Assembly (NCBI RefSeq): GCF_004310345.1
Contig: NZ_SISK01000008.1
Coordinates: forward strand, 104,643 to 168,642
Direction of reading: 5' to 3'
Source of the DNA: Paracoccus subflavus
Lineage (GTDB): Bacteria > Pseudomonadota > Alphaproteobacteria > Rhodobacterales > Rhodobacteraceae
Length of the DNA stretch: 64,000 nucleotides
Position numbers and translations under genes: made by a program. Below are positions 9,111 through 19,252 of the stretch, piece after piece. The notes beneath the pieces were generated by a model, which worked only from the letters and a program-made list of their open reading frames with translations, ran no database searches and had not been told where the DNA came from. Each line of letters begins with the position of its first letter. Position 1 is the first letter of the stretch.

Positions 9111-10217
9111 TCACCCTTCGATCTGGTCCAGCAGCGAGGCCACGGCCATTTCCAGCTTGCGCCGGTCGATGGCCGAGAAATCGCGCGGCAGGCGGATCTC
9201 CAGCCGGCCATTGGCGGCGACGCATTTCGCCTGGCCTTGCGGACGCGCCAGTTGAAAGGTGGTCTTTGCCCTGCCCTCGCGCAGCGGCGCCGCACCGGGC
9301 CGGACGGGTTCGTCGGCCCCGTCCCCCGCATCACCCCCCTGCCCCGCATAGCGCCGCAGAACATCCATCTCGTCCTTGATGGACCGCGTGTCCCAGTTGC
9401 GAAACTCGCCGGCGATGGCCGTGGCCAGGCCCGGGATCTCGGACAGCCGCTGCGACAGGGCCAGACCAAGCGCACGCGGAATTTCCTGCGGATAGAACAG
9501 CACCTCGCCCAATGCCTGCACTACTGGAATAAAATTGCGTATATAACTGCGCTTTTGATAACCTGCCGATTTGAACAAAATCGCCACTGCGCGATCAGGG
9601 TCGTGTTCGGCCGTATGGGGATCCATCGCATAATGCAGCGCGAGCTGGGCCATCTCGGCGAACGAGATGTCCTTGCGGACCATGTTTTCGTCCACCATCC
9701 GGCGGTAAAGCTGTTCCAGCGCATCCCCGCGCGCCACGATCCCCGCCGGAATCCGGCCCCAGGTTTCCGCGTCGCCGGTTTCCTTGAGCAATTCGCGATA
9801 GGCCGACAGCCGGCGCCATCCCTGGATCAGCTCGTACCGCCCGTCCCTGCCCTGTTCGACCCGGATCGGGTTCGACAAGCCGATGTCGCGGATCGACTGG
9901 ACCAGTTCGGCCAGTTCGAAATCCGCCGCGGGCGCCCGGTCGCGGATCAGCTTGTGCGTGTCGATCGAATCCAGCGCGATCAGATCGACGATCAGCCCGG
10001 CACGCTTCAGCCGCACATGCTCTTGCGCCAGGGCATCGTTTTCGGCGCGGATCTGGGCCTCGACCTGGGCGCGTTCGCGGCTGGATTCGGCGGTTTCCGT
10101 GATCGCCGTGGCCATCGGTCCGCGGCGCTGCGGGGCGGATTCGTCCTTCCCCGCGGGGAAGACCTCGGGTTCCCCGGCAGGAATTTCAATATCGAACATG
10201 CGACGCTTGCGGCTCAT
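9111..10217 (-). CDS. parB: Plasmid partition protein ParB
   Basis: Centromere-binding partner of ParA for segregation of a low-copy replicon. The 368-residue protein has a disordered N-terminus, the ParB/Spo0J box around residues 85-170 (SIRDIGLSNPIRV, YELIQGWRRLSAYREL, MVDENMVRKDISFAEMAQLA) and a helix-turn-helix region after it. The start MSRKRRMFDIEIP resembles that of alphaproteobacterial plasmid ParB proteins. The ATG overlaps the parA stop by four bases. It converges on benK and may share its terminator. The parS site is not identified. Confidence 0.9.
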   Translation of the reverse strand: MSRKRRMFDIEIPAGEPEVFPAGKDESAPQRRGPMATAITETAESSRERAQVEAQIRAENDALAQEHVRLKRAGLIVDLIALDSIDTHKLIRDRAPAADFELAELVQSIRDIGLSNPIRVEQGRDGRYELIQGWRRLSAYRELLKETGDAETWGRIPAGIVARGDALEQLYRRMVDENMVRKDISFAEMAQLALHYAMDPHTAEHDPDRAVAILFKSAGYQKRSYIRNFIPVVQALGEVLFYPQEIPRALGLALSQRLSEIPGLATAIAGEFRNWDTRSIKDEMDVLRRYAGQGGDAGDGADEPVRPGAAPLREGRAKTTFQLARPQGQAKCVAANGRLEIRLPRDFSAIDRRKLEMAVASLLDQIEG

Positions 10218-11518
10218 GCCTTGTCCTCCAGCGTGGTCCAGGCCGCCAGAACATGCGACCGGAATTCCTCATAGGCCTGATCAAAGGTGGCACGCGCCCG
10301 GCGCCACGTCCCCCTGGTCATTTCCCGATAATCGATCTCGTAGATGGAACTGAGAAAACGGCCCGACTGTTCAACCGCACGGGTCAGCTCGATCGGATGC
10401 TGGGCCATGCGCCCGTCGAACACCTGGCGGAACGCGCCCAGCATGGCCTGATGCAGATCGTTAGACGGTTCGAACCGGGTCATCAGAAAGCGGATGTCGG
10501 CAAAGGCCTTGGGCAGCGCGATCTTCCCCGTGGGGAAGTTTTCGAACCCGTGCGAGAGATCCTCGAGCGCCTCGGCAAGCTGGCCGATGAAGCTGGTGGT
10601 CGAATCGTATTCCCAATAGCCGGGACCAGAGGGGATATACAGCATGTCGGCCGCAAAGACCGCGTTCATGGACTGATAGCCGATGGCCGGTGGGCAATCG
10701 AACAGGATCAGGTCATAGGCATCGTCCGTCAGCGAATCCAGAAAGCGCGAGACCGCACCGAAAAAGGTCCATTCGGGATTGAGGTGGCGGTACTGGGCAC
10801 TGGCGAATTCGACAAAGGCGGCGTTGGCGCAGCTTGGCACGATATCGATGGTGGGCCAGGCTGTCGGCTTGATGAAGTCGCCCGGACGCAACGACCCGAG
10901 GCCCATGTCCCGGATCGAGGCCGGCAGCTTGCGCCGGGGCAGGGCGGTGCCGCTCTCGGCCCCGGCGGCGGCGGTGTTCATCCGGTCGGTTTCGCGTTCC
11001 AGATCGCGGGCCATGATGCCCCAGACGGTATGATCCTCTCCCACGTCATTGAGGCCCATGGAATGCGACAGCGTGGCCTGGGGATCGAAATCCACCACCA
11101 GAACCCGATACCCGTCAAGCGCAGCGGCATGGGCAAAGTGCAGCGCCACCGTCGATTTGCCCGCGCCGCCCTTGAAATTGGCGATGGCCGCGCGGAAGGC
11201 ACGGCGGTTCGCGGGGCGGGGCGGCATCAGCGAACGCTTGTTGACCTTGATGCGGCGGCGCAGCTCGTTGATCTCGTCCAGGGAAAACCACCGCTGCCGT
11301 CCGTCCTCCTCGACTTCCCCGAGGGGAAGGTTCGGATCGGCCGCAAGCTTGCCCCTGAAGGTGGACTGATTCATCCGGAATATCAGCTCGGCCACCTCCC
11401 AGCTTGAAAAGCGGCGCAGGGTCTTTTCGTTGTCGGGGCTGAAGGTCTGCCGTCGGATCCAGCCCTGCATCTTGAGCGACTGGGACTGGAGACGGGAAAG
11501 GTCTTGATGGGTGTACAT
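10214..11518 (-). CDS. parA: Plasmid partition ATPase ParA
   Basis: Walker-type ATPase that moves ParB-bound plasmid copies. In the 434-residue product, residues 1-100 form a MerR-like N-terminal DNA-binding region (SSWEVAELIFR, WFSLDEINELR) typical of large plasmid ParA proteins that autorepress. The deviant Walker A motif KGGAGKS is at 116-122 and VDFDPQATLS follows near 147. The start at 11518 (MYTHQDLSRL) is preferred over the in-frame ATG at 11533 because AAAGG precedes it. It is divergent from the replicase across about 380 bases and coupled to parB. Confidence 0.9.
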   Translation of the reverse strand: MYTHQDLSRLQSQSLKMQGWIRRQTFSPDNEKTLRRFSSWEVAELIFRMNQSTFRGKLAADPNLPLGEVEEDGRQRWFSLDEINELRRRIKVNKRSLMPPRPANRRAFRAAIANFKGGAGKSTVALHFAHAAALDGYRVLVVDFDPQATLSHSMGLNDVGEDHTVWGIMARDLERETDRMNTAAAGAESGTALPRRKLPASIRDMGLGSLRPGDFIKPTAWPTIDIVPSCANAAFVEFASAQYRHLNPEWTFFGAVSRFLDSLTDDAYDLILFDCPPAIGYQSMNAVFAADMLYIPSGPGYWEYDSTTSFIGQLAEALEDLSHGFENFPTGKIALPKAFADIRFLMTRFEPSNDLHQAMLGAFRQVFDGRMAQHPIELTRAVEQSGRFLSSIYEIDYREMTRGTWRRARATFDQAYEEFRSHVLAAWTTLEDKA

Positions 11519-11900
11519 CCGGGGCCTTTGCATGGACGCTAAATTGGGACACCATGGATTTTACGCCGGATTTGCATATCTGGTAAAGACGGATTTAGAT
11601 AAGAAATATCCGCAGCATCCGTGCGTCTGGATTTCATGCCATTCCGGGTGGCACGCAGACCGCTTCCGCTAGAGCACAAGAACTGGGGGACATGCCAGGG
11701 AGCGCTACCGCAGATTGGGGGACATTTCCTTCCTAATAGGGGACGCCCAAGGAGTCCTCCAATACCAGTGATACCGTTTTTTATGCCGCAGTAATACGGT
11801 GGCTTCGCCCATTCCATCGAATCGCTTGACAGGATCGTGGCCCCGGACGCTAATGGCGGAAAGACGCCGAAAAGCGTTCCAGTAGGGTCGGAAAGATCGA
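11519..11900. other. Putative replication/partition control region with iteron-like repeats
   Basis: The non-coding gap between parA and the replicase holds several repeat families. TGGGGGACAT occurs exactly at 11684-11693 and 11716-11725, with related TAGGGGACGC at 11737-11746 and TTGGGACACC from 11544. GGATTT occurs four times (11556, 11568, 11591, 11629). GGACGCTAA occurs at both ends (11534 and 11845). Spaced, same-direction repeats next to a plasmid replicase are what an iteron origin looks like, and the GGATTT group nearer parA could serve partition or autoregulation. Function is inferred and no AT-rich melting region stands out. Confidence 0.5.
11826..11854 (+). promoter_or_regulatory. 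Putative promoter of the replicase gene
   Basis: TTGACA at 11826-11831 is followed after 17 bases by GCTAAT at 11849-11854, a good -35 and a weak -10 element, 46 bases before the replicase start. The -10 overlaps the second copy of the GGACGCTAA repeat, which also lies just upstream of parA, so a common regulator could bind both. Confidence 0.45.
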
Positions 11901-12617
11901 ATGCCGCAACAGCGGAAAGGGCAGGACGAGCAGATGCAGCGGTTCAGGGCCGGCGGCCGCCTCGCGGCCGCGAAGAAATACGATATCCTGTCGGCGATGA
12001 TGGCCCATGCCCTGGCCGGGGGTGCTGCGGAACAGCGGCTGGTGCTGCGGCTGATGGCGCTGATAACCACCCGATACAACTGGCAGAACAACGATCTGAG
12101 CGTGGCGCAGCGCGAGATCGCACGACTGTGGTGCGTGGACGAACGCACGGTCAAACGTGACATGGCGCGGCTGCGCGCCTGCGGCTGGGTGGTTGTCAAG
12201 CGGCAGGGCGCGCGGGGCAGGGTGTCGGTCCTGGGGCTGGATCTGGATCGGATCTTGGCCGACACGCGGCCTGCCTGGGCCAATATCGGACCCGATTACG
12301 TCGCCCGGCTGACCGGCGGCGGCGACCCGGCGCCCGGCCCCGATCGCACGGTTATACCCTTTCGCCGTTCAGACATCACCGCGGACGGCAGTGTCTGGGG
12401 CCTTGCCCGCGTCCGCCTTGCGGCCGAGGACGCAACGCTGTTCGAGGCTTGGTTCGCCCCCCTGGCGGACGGGGGGGTGGAGGGCGATTGCCTGACGCTG
12501 ATCGCGCCCAGCCGGTTCCATGCCGCCTATCTGCGCACGCATCTGGCGGTCCGGCTGCGGCAGGCGGTGATGCGCGGCCATCCGGGCATCACCAGATTGC
12601 GGATCGAACCGTCCTAG
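11901..12617 (+). CDS. DnaA-like plasmid replication initiator
   Basis: A 238-residue protein that appears to be the replicase of a Rhodobacterales DnaA-like replicon. Residues about 60-115 form a winged-helix DNA-binding segment (LSVAQREIARLWCVDERTV). Residues about 164-225 resemble the N-terminal domain of chromosomal DnaA (VWGLARVRLAAEDATLFEAW, LTLIAPSRFHAAYLRTHL). No AAA+ ATPase domain is present. It is divergent from parAB next to iteron-like repeats, the usual arrangement for this class. An ATG at 11934 preceded by AGGACGAG is an alternative start. Assignment to the exact replicon compatibility group would need comparison. Confidence 0.8.
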   Translation: MPQQRKGQDEQMQRFRAGGRLAAAKKYDILSAMMAHALAGGAAEQRLVLRLMALITTRYNWQNNDLSVAQREIARLWCVDERTVKRDMARLRACGWVVVKRQGARGRVSVLGLDLDRILADTRPAWANIGPDYVARLTGGGDPAPGPDRTVIPFRRSDITADGSVWGLARVRLAAEDATLFEAWFAPLADGGVEGDCLTLIAPSRFHAAYLRTHLAVRLRQAVMRGHPGITRLRIEPS

Positions 12618-12620
12618 CGG

Positions 12621-12794
12621 TCAGGCCCTGGACAGCGCCTGAAGGGTGGCGCAGGTCGGCGTGATCCCCAGACGGCGCAGGTCGCCAGCCGCCGGGGCAT
12701 GATGCGCGCGAATGGCGGCCGCAGCCGAGATGGCGGCATCCATCACGTCCAGAAACGCCCCGATGCGGTTCAGAACGGTGCGGAGGACGGTCAT
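12621..12794 (-). CDS. Small conserved-type protein, unknown function
   Basis: A 57-residue reading frame starting MTVLRTVLNRIGAFLDVMDA with AGAGAG upstream of its ATG. It is amphipathic, alanine-rich and ends soon after an RRLGI motif. This pattern resembles short alphaproteobacterial proteins with a C-terminal LGI/LGID element (DUF1127-like), whose roles are mostly unknown. It converges on the replicase with only three bases between the two stops. I call it because of the clean start and family-like composition, not by a firm homologue. Confidence 0.5.
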   Translation of the reverse strand: MTVLRTVLNRIGAFLDVMDAAISAAAAIRAHHAPAAGDLRRLGITPTCATLQALSRA

Positions 12795-12939
12795 GATAGG
12801 GCTCTCTTTCTGTCGCTGTGTGACAGGCAAGAGATGGGGCCCGGGGTGTTGCGCCGCAACGCGGCACCGGCTCAGACCGGATATGCGCGGACTGCATGGG
12901 CGCAGCCGGAAAAAGCCCGGCGGACGGGGGGCAGGGGGG

Positions 12940-14453
<1,514 letters not shown>

Positions 14454-14457
<4 letters not shown>

Positions 14458-14960
14458 TCCGGCGCCCCCCTTAGCAGCGACCAGACCAGCCGCTCCAGCG
14501 GTCCGGCGGGCAGGGCCAGTTGCAGCAGGCCCGCAAAGACCAGATAGACCATCAGGGCGAAGGCGATGCCCAGCGGCACGGTCAGCGCCAGGTTGCGTTT
14601 GCCGAAGGCGCGGGCGGTGGCCGCGAACAGCAGGCCGGTGGCAATCGAAAACCCCGCCGTGGCCAGCAGCGCAAGCTGCGCGGCAAGCCCGCCCACGATC
14701 CACAGGATCGGACCCGTGTTCTGCGGTTCGCGCGCGGCCCGGCCCTGCCGGAACGCCTCGACCGCCGACCAGAGCGACAGCGCGCCCAGGCCCAGGGCGA
14801 TCCAGCGGGGCACGTCGGCGGGGCCGACCCCGGCATAGCCGCCCGCCTGGGGAAGGCGCGCCGCATCCCGCCAGATCACGACGGCCACCGCTGCCAGGAT
14901 CAGGGCCACGATCAGCGTCGCCCCGTCGGGGCGACGCGTCCGGGGTGCCGGCCGGGTCAT
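14454..14960 (-). CDS. tctB: Tripartite tricarboxylate transporter, small membrane subunit
   Basis: A 168-residue, four-helix small subunit of the TTT transporter, needed with TctA for uptake. Hydrophobic segments lie near residues 14-32, 53-67, 84-112 and 122-148. The ATG overlaps the tctC stop by four bases and its own stop overlaps tctA, so the three genes are tightly coupled. TctB proteins are poorly conserved; the assignment rests on topology, size and position between tctC and tctA. Confidence 0.88.
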
Positions 14961-15901
14961 TCCACCAGACCGATGTCCTGCAAGACGGCTTGGGTGGCGG
15001 CGATGTCCTGGTCCAGTTGGGTCTGGAAATCGGCGCCCGACAGATAGGTATCGGCCCAGCCGCGCGCGGCCAGGGCGTCCTGCCAGGTCGGGGACTGGAC
15101 CATCCGTTCGATGTCGGCCGTGATGGCTGCCTTCTGGTCGTCGGTGATGCCCGGCGCGGCGGCGACCATGCGCCAGTTCTGCATTTCGACGTCCAGACCG
15201 GCCTCTTTCAGGGTCGGCGCGTCCACGCCCTCGATCCGCTCGCCCGAGGATACGGCCAGGATGCGCAGTGTGCCCGCGTCGGCCTGCGCCTTGAATTCGC
15301 CCAGCGAGGAAATGCCCGCCGTCACCTGCGAGCCCAGGATTGCGGCCAGGGCCTCGCCACCGCCGGAAAAGGCGATGTAGTTGATCTTGGTGGGATCGAC
15401 CCCCGCCGCCTTGGCGATCAGGCCCACGGCGATGTGGTCGGCCCCGCCCGCCGATCCGCCCGCCCAACTGACGGCGCCCGGATCGGCCTTGAGCATCTCG
15501 ACTAGTTGGCCGATGTCCTGGATCTCGGATGCGACAGGGACCACGATCGCCTCGTATTCGCCGGTCAGGCGGGCGATGGGGGTCACGTCTGCCAGCGACA
15601 CGGGCGACTTGTTGGTCAGGATCGCCCCCACCATGACATAGCCGCCGACGATCAACTGGTCCGGCTGGCCCTGGGCATTGGCGGCGAACTGCGCCAGGCC
15701 CACGGTGCCGCCCGCGCCCGGAACGTTCTGGACCTGCACGGACTCCGAGATCCCTTCGGCCTGCAGGGCCTCCTGCATGGTGCGGGCGGTCTGGTCCCAT
15801 CCGCCGCCGGGGGCGGCCGGGGCGATGATGGTGTAATCCTCGGCCATGGCCGGAACCGCCAGAGCGGCTGCGATCAGCCCGGCGAAAAAGGTCTGCTTCA
15901 T
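14957..15901 (-). CDS. tctC: Tripartite tricarboxylate transporter, periplasmic binding protein
   Basis: The 314-residue solute receptor of the TTT system. A signal peptide ([20 protein letters not shown]) precedes the mature protein starting [16 protein letters not shown], the usual TctC/Bug-family opening that contacts the ligand. The core has GAGGTVGL and [10 protein letters not shown] loops. The ATG at 15901 is preferred over an in-frame TTG at 15913 because the TTG abuts the GGGGAGG ribosome site with no spacing. It starts about 107 bases downstream of the UxaA-family remnant on the same strand, presumably the former first gene of the operon. Confidence 0.92.
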   Translation of the reverse strand: MKQTFFAGLIAAALAVPAMAEDYTIIAPAAPGGGWDQTARTMQEALQAEGISESVQVQNVPGAGGTVGLAQFAANAQGQPDQLIVGGYVMVGAILTNKSPVSLADVTPIARLTGEYEAIVVPVASEIQDIGQLVEMLKADPGAVSWAGGSAGGADHIAVGLIAKAAGVDPTKINYIAFSGGGEALAAILGSQVTAGISSLGEFKAQADAGTLRILAVSSGERIEGVDAPTLKEAGLDVEMQNWRMVAAAPGITDDQKAAITADIERMVQSPTWQDALAARGWADTYLSGADFQTQLDQDIAATQAVLQDIGLVE

Positions 15902-16008
15902 TGGTCTTTTCAACCTCCCCTATGCGCGCCCGATCCATCGCGCGCGCCTGTCGAACAGGCCGAACCTGTCATCACCGGGGCGTCATCGTCCAGCAAAAAG
16001 ACGAATCG

Positions 16009-16206
16009 TCACATCACCGCGCCGATCTGCCAGGGCAGGATTTCGTGCCGCCCCTATCCCAGATCCTCGGATTTGGCCCTTTGCCCTGAGGCCAGGTCAA
16101 GGATGGCGCGAAAGACCTGGGCGCCCTTGTCTTCCGGCGACACGCCCTTGACGATGTCGCCGCAGGTGATGTCCCTGTCGTCCTGCATCTGCCGGAACAG
16201 ACCGCG
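16009..16206 (-). pseudogene. Remnant of a UxaA-family dehydratase (altronate/galactarate type), C-terminus only
   Basis: Reading the minus strand from about 16206 gives about 65 codons matching the end of the UxaA/GarD dehydratase family: DITCGDIVKG, then ILDLASGQRAKSEDLG, then GRHEILPWQIGAVM before a natural TGA at 16009-16011. A TAG at about 16054-16056 replaces the residue (usually tyrosine) expected between LG and GRHE. The rest of the roughly 500-residue protein is missing, and a TGA ends the frame upstream at 16207-16209. So the gene is 5'-truncated and carries a nonsense codon. It precedes tctC on the same strand, suggesting the transporter once fed this enzyme. The exact substrate class is uncertain. 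Confidence 0.75.
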
Positions 16207-16213
16207 TCAACCG

Positions 16214-16975
16214 TCAGCGGCTCAGCCGCTGGGCCTGCGCCGCCGTCAGATAGCCGGTGGCCGGGGCATCGTTGGCCCGCTGCCAGCCGGAGATGGCGCC
16301 CCGTGTGCCGCGACCGAAGATGCCGTCCACACCCCGCGTATCAAAGCCGCGCCGCGTCAGCCCGGCCTGGATGGCCAGACGCTGCTGGCGCGACAGCCGC
16401 AGGTTTGCCTCGGCCTGCGCGGCGCTTGCCACCGAGGTGGCGGCGGCCGGCTGTCCGGCGGTCGCGGTGCCTGCCGCCGGTGCCGCCGCGGCCGTTCCGC
16501 GCAGCAGCTCGTTGGCCTGGGCGCGGTTCAGCACGCCGGTCTGGGTATAGCCCCGGTCGCGCTGCCACAGCCCGATGGCGCGCCGCGTGCTGGGACCGAA
16601 ACTGGCGTCGATGCCGCCGGTGGTGTAGCCGAGCGCGTTCAGCCGCCGCTGCACCACCAGCCGCTGGTCGCGCGTCAGGTCGACACCGCCGCCGCCATAG
16701 GGATTGGCCGGCGCGGCGGCGGTTGTCCTGCCGCCCAGCCGCTGGATCTGCTGGCGCGCCTCGGCGGCATAGATGCCTTGCGGGAACTGTTGCAGATAGG
16801 ACTGATAGGCGCGCAGGGTGCCCGCCTGCTGCGCCTGGGCAAAGGTGGCGCGGTCCTGTTCCTGGCGCAGATATTCCTGCGCCACGCCCGTCACGATATC
16901 GCCCAGATCCTGCGCCTGCACGGGCGCCGCCAGGGCTGCGGCGGCAACGGCTGCCAGAAGCGTCTTCCTGACCAT
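16214..16975 (-). CDS. Secreted protein with two peptidoglycan-binding domains
   Basis: A 253-residue exported protein. The signal peptide MVRKTLLAAVAAAALAAPVQA precedes a helical region with AYQSYLQQFPQGIYAAEARQ (residues about 57-76), and two PG_binding_1 domains follow near 95-160 and 190-253. These share the pattern of an LGY or RGF turn, then GxFGxxTRxAIxxWQR, so the two are internal repeats. An alanine-rich linker joins them. GGGGGA lies before the ATG at 16975; an in-frame TTG upstream is less likely. Such proteins bind or remodel the cell wall, but no catalytic domain is present here. Confidence 0.8.
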   Translation of the reverse strand: MVRKTLLAAVAAAALAAPVQAQDLGDIVTGVAQEYLRQEQDRATFAQAQQAGTLRAYQSYLQQFPQGIYAAEARQQIQRLGGRTTAAAPANPYGGGGVDLTRDQRLVVQRRLNALGYTTGGIDASFGPSTRRAIGLWQRDRGYTQTGVLNRAQANELLRGTAAAAPAAGTATAGQPAAATSVASAAQAEANLRLSRQQRLAIQAGLTRRGFDTRGVDGIFGRGTRGAISGWQRANDAPATGYLTAAQAQRLSR

Positions 16976-17086
16976 CGGAAAATCCCCCAAAGATTCGATC
17001 TGCCCCTGATTGGGGCGTCCGAATACAGCGCCGGATCAGGGGCTTCAGTTCCATCGCCGGCAAGCAGCCGCCGCCGGGGACTGCGC

Positions 17087-18025
17087 CTAACCCTGCGGGG
17101 TCATGGCCTTGCGCGGGCGGTTGCGTTCCAGTCCCAGGCGATGTTCGCGCCAGATGATCGCGATTCCCGCCAGAATCACCAGGCTTGCCCCGGCCAGCAC
17201 CACCAGGGTCGGCGCTTCGGCAAAGACATACCAGCCGATGGCGATAGCCAGGATCATCGAGACATATTCGAAGGGTGCCACCAGCGAGGCGTCGGCATGA
17301 CGATAGGCCGAAGTCAGCAGGATCTGTGCCAGTCCCCCCAAAAGGCCGCTGCCCACCAGCAGCAGCGCCGTCGCCCTGTCAGGCATGACCCAGCCAAAGG
17401 GCAGGGTCAGCAGGCCAAGCACCGCCGAGGTGGCGGAAAACCAGAACACGATGGCCGAGGTCTGTTCCGTGGCCACCAGCTTGCGCACGAAGACCTGGGC
17501 AAGCGCCGCGCCCACCGCCCCGCCCAGGGCCACCACCGCGCCCAGCGTCCGGGCGGGGTCGGGACCGGCGCCCACGCCCACGCGCAGTTGCGGCGACAGC
17601 ACGATCAGCACGCCGGTCAGGCCGATGCCGACCATGGACAAGCGGAACAGGCGCACGTCCTCGCCCAGAAACATCGCCGCAAAGATCACCACCAGCAGGG
17701 GCGCGGCATAGCCGATGGCCGTCGCCTCGGGAAAGGACAGCAAGGACAGCGCCCAGAAGTTCAGCCCCATCGACGCCGTGCCCACCAGGCCGCGATAGAC
17801 ATGGCCCAGGGGCCGCACGGTGCGCAGCCCCGTGCGCAACTGCCCGCGCAGGGCAAGCCAGGCCAGGATCACCGGGATGGCGAACAACGACCGGAAGAAC
17901 ACCTGCTGACCCGCCGGCACGGCGGCATCGCCCGAGGTGGCCTTGATCATGGCCGCCATGACCGTGAACACGGCCACGCTGGCGCATTTCAGCAGGATGC
18001 CCTGCATCGGGTTGGACTGGGGCAT
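17087..18025 (-). CDS. DMT-family (EamA) membrane transporter
   Basis: A 312-residue, about 10-helix drug/metabolite transporter with two EamA repeats (about 8-145 and 160-295), including AVPAGQQVFFRSLFAIPVI and a C-terminal LVAPFEYVSMILAIAIGWYVF. Proteins of this family export amino acids, nucleobases or sugar derivatives; the substrate is not evident. It is the last gene of a same-strand run behind three glycosyltransferase genes (85 bases after the GT4 gene), so export of their product or intermediate is possible but unproven. The start at 18025 is chosen over a longer frame that lacks a ribosome site; an ATG 18 bases later is an alternative. Confidence 0.82.
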   Translation of the reverse strand: MPQSNPMQGILLKCASVAVFTVMAAMIKATSGDAAVPAGQQVFFRSLFAIPVILAWLALRGQLRTGLRTVRPLGHVYRGLVGTASMGLNFWALSLLSFPEATAIGYAAPLLVVIFAAMFLGEDVRLFRLSMVGIGLTGVLIVLSPQLRVGVGAGPDPARTLGAVVALGGAVGAALAQVFVRKLVATEQTSAIVFWFSATSAVLGLLTLPFGWVMPDRATALLLVGSGLLGGLAQILLTSAYRHADASLVAPFEYVSMILAIAIGWYVFAEAPTLVVLAGASLVILAGIAIIWREHRLGLERNRPRKAMTPQG

Positions 18026-18109
18026 GGAACGGACCGCCGCGTTGCCGGACGCGTCCTTGCTAGGCCCGCAGGGACGCCGCGACAAGGCCTGGCTTGCAGA
18101 TCGTGCAGA

Positions 18110-19240
18110 TCACGATGCGGCGACCGCGCGGGCCGAGGCCGGGACCGCGCACAGATCCCAGGTCGGATAGGCCGCCGCCGGGGCGGATTGGGCCAAGCCC
18201 GCGATGGCCGCATCGTACTGTTGTTCGTATCCCGCGATCATCCGGTCGATGGTGAAATGATCCAGAACCCGTTCCCGCGGAATACCCCTGGGGATCGACA
18301 GCGCCGCTTGGGCGGCATCGGCCAGACCTTCGGCATCGGCCAGGGCGGCGAACCGGCCCGCCGGACCGATCACCTCGCGCGCGGCGCCCATGTCCAGGGC
18401 GGCGACGGGCAGGCCGCAGCACATCGCCTCGATGGCGGCAAGGCCGAAGGGCTCGTCCCAGAGCGGCGTGAACATCAGGACCGAGGCGCGGCCGAATTCC
18501 CGGGCCAGATCCGGCCCCGGCAGATGGCCGCCATAGCGGATGCCGCCGTTCAGGAAGGGCAGGATCCGGGCGGCAAAATAGTTCTGGTCCTCGACCGCGC
18601 CGAACAGCGTCAGGGGAATGCCCGCCAGGGCGGCGGCGCGGACCGCCAGATGGGCGCCCTTGTTGGGCGTGATGCGCCCGGCCCAGACCGCGCTGCCGTC
18701 GCCCTTGGGCGAAAACGGCCACAGCGCCGGATCTATGCCGTTGTGGACCACGGCGGCCTGCGGGGGCGGGTCGTCGTTCCACCAGCTTGCGATCTGCCGG
18801 GCCGAGGTCACGGTGAACCGCGACCAGGGCGCCGCGCTGTCCAGCACCGCCCGGTGCAGCGCGTCGAACGGCGGCACATGCAGCGAGGTCACGCAGGACA
18901 GGCGGTGTGCGCGGGACAGCCGGGGCGGATAGCGGTGCAGGCTGTTGTTGTGGATCACGTCGAACCCGCCGTCCAGCAGCGCCGCCGCCACGCGGGCATG
19001 GGCCGCATCCAGCAGGGCGTTGACGGCGGGCGTGCCCGGCGCGTGATCGCGGTCATAGCCATGGGGCAGGACCGGCCACAGGGCGCCCGCGTCCGCGTCG
19101 CTGTCGCCGGACGCAAACAGCGTCACATCATGCCCCCGCGCGGCAAGCCCGCGCGCCAGATGCCAGGAATGCGCCTCCATCCCGCCCTTGAAGGGGGGTG
19201 CGATGGGATGGCGCAGATGGGCCAGAAGGGCGATACGCAT
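18110..19240 (-). CDS. Glycosyltransferase family 4
   Basis: A 376-residue retaining GT-B enzyme. The N-terminal acceptor domain begins MRIALLAHLRHPIAPPFKGG with the glycine-rich loop GGMEAHSWHLARGL. The C-terminal donor domain has the GT4 motif EPFGLAAIEAMCCGLPV around residue 255, with the usual glutamate pair contacting the nucleotide sugar. It starts 12 bases after the double glycosyltransferase gene and belongs to the same operon. The acceptor and sugar cannot be named from sequence. Confidence 0.88.
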   Translation of the reverse strand: MRIALLAHLRHPIAPPFKGGMEAHSWHLARGLAARGHDVTLFASGDSDADAGALWPVLPHGYDRDHAPGTPAVNALLDAAHARVAAALLDGGFDVIHNNSLHRYPPRLSRAHRLSCVTSLHVPPFDALHRAVLDSAAPWSRFTVTSARQIASWWNDDPPPQAAVVHNGIDPALWPFSPKGDGSAVWAGRITPNKGAHLAVRAAALAGIPLTLFGAVEDQNYFAARILPFLNGGIRYGGHLPGPDLAREFGRASVLMFTPLWDEPFGLAAIEAMCCGLPVAALDMGAAREVIGPAGRFAALADAEGLADAAQAALSIPRGIPRERVLDHFTIDRMIAGYEQQYDAAIAGLAQSAPAAAYPTWDLCAVPASARAVAAS

Positions 19241-19252
19241 GGCGGTCGGCGG

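Noticed and set aside
11755..11805. ATACC direct repeats and ACCGT/ACGGT inverted words near the replicase as an operator
   Set aside because: The words are short and imperfectly spaced, and no symmetric dyad results.
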